NCBI GenBank assembly: GCA_902764345.1
Contig: CACWVT010000016.1
Coordinates: forward strand, 8,856 to 44,611
DNA length: 35,756 bases
DNA from: an uncultured Ruminobacter sp.
GTDB lineage: Bacteria > Pseudomonadota > Gammaproteobacteria > Enterobacterales > Succinivibrionaceae
Direction of reading: 5' to 3'
The translations under genes and the position numbers were made by a program. Positions within the stretch are counted from its first letter, which is position 1; each line of letters opens with the position of its first letter. Below, in pieces: positions 24,689 to 30,360 of this stretch. The notes under the pieces were generated by a model. That model saw nothing but the letters and a program-made list of their open reading frames with translations, searched no databases and was not told the origin of the DNA.

Positions 24689-25101
24689 GGGCGTACCGTC
24701 CCCGCATAAAAACATGGGGATGCGGACGGCTCCTTATTTCTTCGATTACCATATTATACAGAAAAGCCCGGCAAAAATTCTGCTTTTGTTACCGAAAACG
24801 TCAAAATATGAACGGTTCGGAGAATTATTGTCTCGATTTTCACGGTTTTTCATGTCCTCTTTTTTACTTTGTCACCGTGTCTCCGTGCACTGCCATGACT
24901 TCCTCAGGAATATTCCGTACCGTCTCTGATGGTTTTTTGTACGATGTTAAAATTACTGAACGTACAGGAGGCTGACAGAGTCTGAAACTGCGCATGACTC
25001 GGGAGATCCCGCGGAGGGCGCACTCCGTTAACCCGATGTTATCACGTTCAGATCACATTCTTTGAAAAGTTATTGAAAATGGGGGATGTATTGGGGCAGG
25101 T

Positions 25102-25127
25102 GACAATATTTGGATTTGACTATTGTC
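25102..25127. promoter_or_regulatory. Inverted repeat over the aroG -35 box, candidate operator
   Basis: GACAATA (25102-25108) and TATTGTC (25121-25127) are perfect 7-base arms with a 12-base spacer that contains the -35 box. The layout suits a dimeric repressor. It is not a canonical TyrR or TrpR box. Confidence 0.5.
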
Positions 25128-25144
25128 CTATGTACCTTTACAAT
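25116..25144 (+). promoter_or_regulatory. Sigma-70 promoter of aroG
   Basis: TTGACT (25116-25121), 17-base spacer, TACAAT (25139-25144). The start would lie near 25151, giving a leader of about 115 bases. Confidence 0.8.
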
Positions 25145-25185
25145 GAGACAAAGTTTTTTGCTTTACCCGGTTTTTGTGATCCGGA

Positions 25186-25218
25186 ATGGCTTTTTTCCGT
25201 TTGTTTATGTCGTACTGA
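25186..25218 (+). CDS. Possible 10-aa leader peptide upstream of aroG
   Basis: An ATG at 25186 encodes MAFFRLFMSY and then TGA. Three of ten residues are Phe and the last is Tyr, the end products of the pathway that AroG begins. It lies wholly within the predicted leader. Against it: only a poor GGA precedes the ATG, and no clear terminator hairpin with a T-run follows before aroG. It may be a true attenuation peptide or chance. Confidence 0.3.
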   Translation: MAFFRLFMSY

Positions 25219-25265
25219 CGGAATTAAGTAAATAGGGATCCTTACAGAATTATAAGACTAATAAA

Positions 25266-26336
25266 ATGAACGAAAAGATTTACGATTTAAGAATTAAAGA
25301 GATTACCAATTTATTACCACCGGTAGCACTCAGCGAAAAGTATCCTATTACCGATACTGCAGCAGCTACGGTAATCAGTGGCAGAGAAAGCATTCACAAC
25401 ATCATGAAGGGCAAGGATGACCGTCTGGTTGTAATCACCGGTCCGTGTTCCATTCATGACGTGAAGTCTGCAATGGAATATGCAGGCCGTCTGCTCAAGC
25501 TTCGCGAAAAGTATGCTGACACTCTCGAAGTCGTAATGCGTGTTTATTTTGAAAAGCCTCGTACCACCGTCGGCTGGAAGGGCTTAATCAACGATCCGTT
25601 CATGGATAATTCATTTGACATCAATGCAGGTCTCAAGATTGGCCGCAAGCTTCTGCTTGACATCAATGAGCTCGGCATGCCTGTAGCCACTGAATATCTT
25701 GACGTGCTGACTCCTCAGTACCTCGACGAATTCATTTCATGGGTTGCAATCGGTGCAAGAACCACTGAATCACAGGTTCACCGTGAACTTGCTTCAGGTA
25801 CCTCTGCTCCCGTAGGTTTCAAGAACGGCACCGACGGTACCGTTAAGATTGCCATGGATGCTCTCAAGTCAGCTGCTTCAGAACATACCTTCCTGTCAGT
25901 AACCAAGTTCGGTCACAGTGCAATTGTTAAGACCCTCGGCAACGAAGACTGCCACATCATCCTCCGCGGCGGCAGCAAGGGACCTAACTTCTCTGCAGAA
26001 CATGTAAACAAGGCAGTTGAGGATCTGGCAAAGGCAGGTCTCGATCCTGTAGTAATGATTGACTTCAGCCATGCAAACAGCTCAAAGCAGTTCAAGAAGC
26101 AGATTGAAGTTGCTGAAAACGTGAGCGAACAGATTTCTTCCGGCACCAAGGGCATCTTCGGCGTAATGATTGAAAGTCATCTCGTTGAAGGCAGACAGGA
26201 TCTGGTTGAAGGCTGTGCCGACAAACTCAAGTACGGTCAGAGCATCACCGACGCATGTATCGGCTGGGAAGATACCGAACATGTTCTCGAAATGCTTTCT
26301 AATGCAGTTCAGAAGCGCAGAGCATTAAACAAGTAA
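25266..26336 (+). CDS. aroG: 3-deoxy-7-phosphoheptulonate (DAHP) synthase, class I
   Basis: The enzyme joins phosphoenolpyruvate and erythrose 4-phosphate, the entry step to the shikimate pathway. The N-terminus NEKIYDLRIKEITNLLPPVAL matches the AroG/AroF/AroH arm, which fixes the start despite a weak ribosome binding site. Active-site blocks are GPCSIHD (metal-binding cysteine), MRVYFEKPRTTVGWKGLINDP, GARTTESQVHRELASG, GFKNGTDG, and IDFSHANSSKQ with IESHLVEG. The length of 356 aa is close to E. coli AroG (350). Which aromatic amino acid inhibits it cannot be told securely; the overall sequence is nearest AroG as I recall it. It has its own promoter and terminator, so it is a single-gene unit ahead of serA. 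Confidence 0.96.
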   Translation: MNEKIYDLRIKEITNLLPPVALSEKYPITDTAAATVISGRESIHNIMKGKDDRLVVITGPCSIHDVKSAMEYAGRLLKLREKYADTLEVVMRVYFEKPRTTVGWKGLINDPFMDNSFDINAGLKIGRKLLLDINELGMPVATEYLDVLTPQYLDEFISWVAIGARTTESQVHRELASGTSAPVGFKNGTDGTVKIAMDALKSAASEHTFLSVTKFGHSAIVKTLGNEDCHIILRGGSKGPNFSAEHVNKAVEDLAKAGLDPVVMIDFSHANSSKQFKKQIEVAENVSEQISSGTKGIFGVMIESHLVEGRQDLVEGCADKLKYGQSITDACIGWEDTEHVLEMLSNAVQKRRALNK

Positions 26337-26354
26337 GCTCGGATTTATGTAGAT

Positions 26355-26395
26355 ACAGTTCCCCTTGCTTGTAAAGGGGAGCTGTTTGATTTTTT
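26355..26395 (+). terminator. Rho-independent terminator of aroG
   Basis: ACAGTTCCCCTT and AAGGGGAGCTGT pair with one G-U, across a short loop, followed by TTGATTTTTT. It is 19 bases after the aroG stop. Confidence 0.9.
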
Positions 26396-26432
26396 GTGTA
26401 GCCGGAAAATTAGGGAAAAATAAGGAGAAGAG

Positions 26433-27665
26433 ATGAGTCGTTATTCTCTTGATAAGGATAAGATTAAGGTTTTATTACTTGAGGGTGTTGACCCAAGTGC
26501 GGTAGAGACCTTTAACAAAGCTGGTTATACCAACGTTGAATATCTTAAGAAGGCAATGGATAAGGAAGAACTCCTGGAAAAGATCAAGGATGTGCACTTC
26601 CTCGGTATCCGTTCACGTACGTTCCTTACCGATGAAATTTTTGAGCATGCCCACAAGCTCTGTGCAGTAGGCTGTTTCTGTATCGGTACCAACCAGGTTG
26701 ATCTGGAAGCTGCAAGAAACCGCGGTATTCCTGTATTCAACGCCCCTTATTCCAACACCCGTTCGGTTGCCGAGCTTGTAACAGGTGAATATCTGCAGCT
26801 GTTCAGAACCGTTCCTGCAAAGAACGCTCTTCTTCATCGCGGCGGCTGGGATAAGAATGCCAAGGGCTGTTACGAAGCCCGCGGTAAGACCATCGGTATT
26901 ATCGGTTACGGCCATATCGGTACTCAGGTAGGCATCATTGCCGAGGCTCTCGGTCTTAACGTGATTTTCTACGATATTGAAAACAAGCTTGCTCTCGGTA
27001 ACGCTCATCAGGTTGAAACCATTGATGAACTTTTTGCAAGAGCTGACGTTGTGACCATGCATGTTCCTGAAAGTCCAACCACCAAGAACATGATTAATGC
27101 CGAAGCCTTTGCCAAGATGAAGGACGGCGTAATCTTCCTTAATGCTTCAAGAGGAACCGTTGTTGACATCAACGCTCTCGCCGATGCTCTGGAATCAGGC
27201 AAGGTAGGCGGTGCCGCATGTGACGTATACCCTGTTGAACCTGCAAAGAACGGCGATCCGTTCGACTGCGTGTTAACCAAGTTCGATAACGTTATTCTGA
27301 CTCCGCACATCGGTGCATCAACTCAGGAAGCTCAGAGAAACATCGGTATCGAAGTGGCAAACAAGCTGGCCTTATACTCAGATAACGGTTCAACCCTGAC
27401 TGCAGTTAACTTCCCTGAAGTTTCACTGCCTACCCAGGGTAACAGCGTAAGCCGTCTGCTTCACGTTCATAAGAATATTCCTGGTGTTATCAATAAGATC
27501 AATCAGCTGTTTGCAGATCGTGGCATCAACGTTGCCGCACAGTATCTCCAGACTACCCCAGAAATCGGTTATGTCGTAATGGAAATCCACAGCGACAGGC
27601 CTGAGGATGTTCTTCACGATCTGAAGAACATTGAAGGTACACTGAAGGCTCGTGTTCTTCTGTAA
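26433..27665 (+). CDS. serA: D-3-phosphoglycerate dehydrogenase
   Basis: SerA oxidises 3-phosphoglycerate to 3-phosphohydroxypyruvate with NAD, the first step of serine synthesis. The NAD-binding loop GIIGYGHIGTQVG is at about 155-167. Catalytic motifs include LNASRGTVVDINALADAL (Arg), and the acid and histidine in VYPVEPAKNGDPFD and ILTPHIGASTQEAQ. The last ~75 residues (NIPGVINKINQLFADRGINVAAQYLQT) are the ACT domain that binds serine for feedback inhibition. At 410 aa it equals the E. coli enzyme. AAGGAG precedes the ATG. Codon use is that of a highly expressed gene. It is flanked by terminators on both sides; no separate promoter is clear, so readthrough from aroG is possible. Confidence 0.97.
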   Translation: MSRYSLDKDKIKVLLLEGVDPSAVETFNKAGYTNVEYLKKAMDKEELLEKIKDVHFLGIRSRTFLTDEIFEHAHKLCAVGCFCIGTNQVDLEAARNRGIPVFNAPYSNTRSVAELVTGEYLQLFRTVPAKNALLHRGGWDKNAKGCYEARGKTIGIIGYGHIGTQVGIIAEALGLNVIFYDIENKLALGNAHQVETIDELFARADVVTMHVPESPTTKNMINAEAFAKMKDGVIFLNASRGTVVDINALADALESGKVGGAACDVYPVEPAKNGDPFDCVLTKFDNVILTPHIGASTQEAQRNIGIEVANKLALYSDNGSTLTAVNFPEVSLPTQGNSVSRLLHVHKNIPGVINKINQLFADRGINVAAQYLQTTPEIGYVVMEIHSDRPEDVLHDLKNIEGTLKARVLL

Positions 27666-27717
27666 TCGGATGTTTGGGTAAGAGACCGGTATAGCGTTCC
27701 TTATCCGTGTAATGAAT

Positions 27718-27757
27718 AAAGTCTCCTTTCTTCCGGAAAGGAGGCTTTAATTTTTTT
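27718..27757 (+). terminator. Rho-independent terminator of serA
   Basis: CTCCTTTC (27723-27730) pairs with GAAAGGAG (27736-27743), extended by AAAG/CTTT, and is followed by AATTTTTTT. Confidence 0.92.
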
Positions 27758-27831
27758 AAGGCATGGTGTGGTGTGTCATCAGCCAGGGTTTGCGATATTG
27801 GAGCCTCAATGCCGGAGAATGCCCGCTCATG

Positions 27832-27861
27832 TTTACTTTACCCCGGCGTTTTTGTTAAGAT
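27832..27861 (+). promoter_or_regulatory. Candidate promoter of the tag cluster
   Basis: TTTACT (27832-27837), 18-base spacer, TAAGAT (27856-27861), about 80 bases before the tag start codon. Confidence 0.4.
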
Positions 27862-27941
27862 GAATCATATATTCTCCCGTGCGGAGCCTTGAGTTTTCTG
27901 CATCGGCGGTGTTTTTACGATACATCATACGGAAGGTCGGC

Positions 27942-28565
27942 ATGTCATACTGCGGTTGGAAGGATTCATCAGATGAAAATCTGAAATATCATGACTCTGA
28001 GTGGGGAATTCCGGTCAGTGATGACGTACGTCATTTTGAATGTCTGATGCTTGAGGCTCTGCAGTGCGGTCTCAGCTGGAACATTATTATCCGTAAAAGA
28101 GACGTCATCAGAAAATGCTTTGCCGATTTTGATTTTCGGAAAGTTGCGGGCTTTGGTGAGGATGATGTTGAACGCATCATGAATACTGCGGGAATGATAA
28201 GATCCCGCCGCAAGATTGAGGCCGTTATCAGCAATGCCGGAGTTTTTGCCGGAATTTCTGATGAATTCGGGAGCTTTCGCAACTACATAAGAAGCTTTAC
28301 CGGTACGGATGCCGTTATTCTTTACGATGGGCATCAGAAAGGGCTCATTCCTGCATCCAACGGTCTTTCCGCGAGAATAAGCAGGGATCTGAGGAAAAGG
28401 GGACTTAAATATGCCGGGCCGGTAACGGTTTATGCCTATCTTCAGGCTGTAGGCATAATCTGCGATCACGATGCGGACTGCCCGTGTTTCAGGAGAATTA
28501 CCTCAGAATTCCAAACAATATCAAAAAAATGCGATGATGAAAAGGAAGTGAAGGACTTCAGATAG
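27942..28565 (+). CDS. tag: DNA-3-methyladenine glycosylase I
   Basis: Tag excises 3-methyladenine from alkylated DNA in base excision repair. The start at 27942 is chosen because GGAAGG precedes it and the product then begins MSYCGWKDSSDENLKYHDSEWGIP, the usual Tag N-terminus; the in-frame GTG 63 bases earlier is unlikely. Zinc ligands are recognisable: the Cys in YCGW, the His in YHDSEWG, and the His and Cys in CDHDADCPCF near the C-terminus. The helix-hairpin-helix region includes LEALQCGLSWNIIIRKRD and VAGFGEDDVERIM. It is 207 aa against 187 in E. coli, with a lysine-rich tail. The YmdB-like gene follows after 67 bases on the same strand. Confidence 0.94.
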   Translation: MSYCGWKDSSDENLKYHDSEWGIPVSDDVRHFECLMLEALQCGLSWNIIIRKRDVIRKCFADFDFRKVAGFGEDDVERIMNTAGMIRSRRKIEAVISNAGVFAGISDEFGSFRNYIRSFTGTDAVILYDGHQKGLIPASNGLSARISRDLRKRGLKYAGPVTVYAYLQAVGIICDHDADCPCFRRITSEFQTISKKCDDEKEVKDFR

Positions 28566-28632
28566 TAAAATTTAAATTGGAGTTCCTTGTTTTTACTGCA
28601 TTAGACAGGATTTTCATACGGACGAAAAGGAC

Positions 28633-29160
28633 ATGATTTCTGACAGAATAAAAGTGATTAAGGCTGACATAACCACACTTGAGGTTGACGCGATTGTCAA
28701 CGCCGCAAACAGAACTCTTCTGGGCGGTGGCGGCGTGGACGGAGCCATTCATCGTGCGGCCGGTCCTAAGCTGCTTGAGGAATGCCGAACCCTCGGCGGA
28801 TGTCAGACAGGAGAGGCTAAGATTACAAAGGGATATAATCTTCCTGCGAAATACGTGATACATACCGTAGGCCCTGTTTATCATGACAGACCGTCCGATC
28901 CCGTAAGTCTTGCCTCCTGCTACCGCAATTCTCTTGAATTGGCGCAAAAGCACGGCCTTAAATCAGTTGCCTTCAGTGCGATTTCATGCGGCGTGTACGG
29001 GTATCCGATTGACAGGGCTTCAAGAATTGCCGTAGAAACGGTGTTTGAGTGGTTATCAGCCTCGGATGACCGCGAAATGGAGGTATACTTTGTATGCTTC
29101 AATGACGAGGTATATGACGAGATAAGAAGAAATATCGCGGCTTTTACGGAAATTGCGTAA
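28633..29160 (+). CDS. ymdB: Macro-domain O-acetyl-ADP-ribose deacetylase (YmdB type)
   Basis: Macro domains of this class remove ADP-ribose from proteins or deacetylate O-acetyl-ADP-ribose; E. coli YmdB also modulates RNase III. The sequence follows the YmdB/MacroD pattern end to end: [39 protein letters not shown] with the catalytic Asn/Asp and Gly-rich loop, [25 protein letters not shown], and the second phosphate loop [12 protein letters not shown]. At 175 aa it is nearly the E. coli length. AAAGGA precedes the ATG. It lies in a same-strand run with tag and a flavin reductase, with no terminator between, so an operon is likely. Confidence 0.94.
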   Translation: MISDRIKVIKADITTLEVDAIVNAANRTLLGGGGVDGAIHRAAGPKLLEECRTLGGCQTGEAKITKGYNLPAKYVIHTVGPVYHDRPSDPVSLASCYRNSLELAQKHGLKSVAFSAISCGVYGYPIDRASRIAVETVFEWLSASDDREMEVYFVCFNDEVYDEIRRNIAAFTEIA

Positions 29161-29272
29161 GCATGCTGGCGTAAATTTAAATCATGCATGACTCCGTTGC
29201 CGGACGTTTTTTCTGAGAATGATTCCGGTATGCGTTCCGGAGAATTATGCAATATCACTGATGGAGGTTGTC

Positions 29273-29806
29273 ATGGGTAAAAAGGTTCTGGCAATAGTAA
29301 GCAGTCCCAGAGTAAACGGCAATACCGACATGATGGTTGACAGCTTTCTTAAGGGTGCGCGTGATGCCATGCACCGCACTGAGAAGATTTATCTTCGTGA
29401 TTTTCACATTGAATTCTGCCGCGGTTGCGGAGTCTGTTCATCAACCCGTCACTGTGTCATAAAGGATGACATGGAACGCATCATCGACAAGCTTGTTGAC
29501 GCCGATGTTATTGTTTTTTCCACACCGGTTTATTTTTACAGCATGAGCGGTCAGATGAAAACCTTTATAGACCGTCTGATGCCCGTTTACAATGAGCTTT
29601 CAGGCCGTGACTTCTACTTTATTGTTGCGGCGGCTGACAGTGACGGTTCCATTGAAAGCACCATGCAGGCACTGTACGGTTTTACGGACTGTATTGAGAA
29701 TGCTTCGGTAAGGGGAAAGCTCTACGGCGGCGGAAACTGGCATAAGGGCGACGTCATCGGCAAGGATATTCTGAAAACAGCCTATGTAATGGGGCTTAAT
29801 ATATGA
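29273..29806 (+). CDS. NADPH-dependent FMN reductase / flavodoxin-fold oxidoreductase
   Basis: GGAGG lies five bases before the ATG at 29273, giving 177 aa. The FMN phosphate loop is SPRVNGNTDMMVDSF near residues 10-24. The segment STPVYFYSMSGQMKTFIDRL is typical of the iron-sulfur-flavoprotein/flavodoxin-2 group. Between them lies a cysteine cluster, CRGCGVCSSTRHC (about 43-55), as in Isf-like or CxxCxxC-containing flavin reductases. The enzyme probably moves electrons from NAD(P)H to FMN or a quinone or nitro acceptor; the true substrate is unknown. It is the last gene of the tag-ymdB run and has its own terminator directly after the stop. Confidence 0.85.
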   Translation: MGKKVLAIVSSPRVNGNTDMMVDSFLKGARDAMHRTEKIYLRDFHIEFCRGCGVCSSTRHCVIKDDMERIIDKLVDADVIVFSTPVYFYSMSGQMKTFIDRLMPVYNELSGRDFYFIVAAADSDGSIESTMQALYGFTDCIENASVRGKLYGGGNWHKGDVIGKDILKTAYVMGLNI

Positions 29807-29808
29807 AC

Positions 29809-29834
29809 AAAGGCGGCCGATGGCCGCCTTTCCC
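29809..29834 (+). terminator. Terminator after the flavin reductase
   Basis: AAAGGCGGCC, GAT, GGCCGCCTTT is a perfect 10-bp stem with a 3-base loop, two bases after the stop codon. The T-run is TTT only, as part of the stem, so it may work in both directions. Confidence 0.82.
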
Positions 29835-29892
29835 GTATTAGAAATATCGTGTTTTGCATTATCCGGAAAAAGCGGAATCCTGAAATAAATAA

Positions 29893-29914
29893 TGCTGGTT
29901 CGAATGAACCAGCA
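29893..29914. repeat. 9-bp hairpin between the flavin reductase and traN
   Basis: TGCTGGTTC and GAACCAGCA form a perfect stem around GAAT. A-tract follows on the plus strand, so any terminator use would be leftward and weak. Confidence 0.5.
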
Positions 29915-29926
29915 AAAACAGGTTAC

Positions 29927-30034
29927 ATGAAGGGAAAATGCACCGACATCGATTACACGAGCTTAAAGGAGGAAAACGCTCGGTGTCAGAAAGAGGAGAA
30001 TGTCCGATGCCGGTGCTGTTCTTTTCCTCTGTAA
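29927..30034 (+). CDS. Possible Cys-rich small protein, 35 aa
   Basis: An ATG at 29927 opens a frame with two near-identical units, KEENARCQ and KEENVRCR, followed by CCSFPL, and with five cysteines in all. The upstream CAGG is a weak ribosome binding site. The internal repeat could have arisen from a short DNA duplication. Nothing else supports expression. Confidence 0.22.
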   Translation: MKGKCTDIDYTSLKEENARCQKEENVRCRCCSFPL

Positions 30035-30230
30035 GAGAGGGTAATTTATATTGTAATTAAAAGATTCGTGAAAAAGTGAGATATATGCTGCTAAAAATTA
30101 ACCAAAAGAATTTTTATCTTATATATTCCACGGATGTCACGAAAAAGAATAGGGATTTAATATAATTAACATTTTTTATCCCGAAAAGTTAAAACTTGTC
30201 ATTTTTTAAAGCCAAAAGGATCACGTTATG

Positions 30231-30360
30231 ATGTCCGAAACGGTTCTTTAAGGCTTAGACGTGACCGACGTTATCCCTTAAGTAAGAGAATGCGGTGGTT
30301 CAGAATGTATCACCAGATTTAAGGGAAGTTCATGCTTTTACCAGCTGCCGTTTCGGACAT
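30231..30360. repeat. 13-bp inverted repeat spanning the traN start
   Basis: ATGTCCGAAACGG (30231-30243) and CCGTTTCGGACAT (30348-30360) are exact reverse complements 104 bases apart. The right arm covers codons 6-10 of traN. In RNA the pairing would bring the traN ribosome binding site (AAGGGAAG) into a large loop. Confidence 0.75.

Larger units (their letters stand above)
24620..25265. other. Divergent msbA / aroG intergenic region
   Basis: These 646 bases between leftward msbA and rightward aroG hold a 14-bp palindrome GGCCGTGCACGGCC (24675-24688) flanked by two GTACCG copies, a second imperfect dyad around 24697-24730, and small dyads CGGGA/TCCCG and CGGAG/CTCCG near 24999-25028. The structured part next to msbA is probably its leader. 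The right half holds the aroG promoter, an inverted repeat over its -35 box, and a small Phe/Tyr-containing frame. Confidence 0.5.
29835..30331. other. Spacer before traN
   Basis: About 500 bases. They hold a hairpin TGCTGGTTC-GAAT-GAACCAGCA (29893-29914), a possible 35-aa Cys-rich frame (29927-30034), a very AT-rich stretch (30035-30215) containing the 13 bases shared with 12348-12360, and the left arm of an inverted repeat (30231-30243) whose right arm lies inside traN. A -10-like TATAAT cannot be placed with a good -35 box. Confidence 0.4.

Noticed and set aside
24612-24752. 47-codon upstream frame overlapping the msbA start
   Set aside because: Its ATG falls at a TATAAT-like -10 box and lacks a ribosome binding site, and the composition is that of GC-rich dyads rather than a peptide.
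24637-24975. 112-codon rightward frame in the msbA/aroG gap
   Set aside because: No ribosome binding site and protein composition typical of non-coding DNA; the stretch is better explained as msbA leader and promoter DNA.
25124-25144. TyrR box at the aroG promoter
   Set aside because: A TGT...ACA pair exists but with 13 rather than 12 bases between, and the inner bases do not match TGTAAA/TTTACA.
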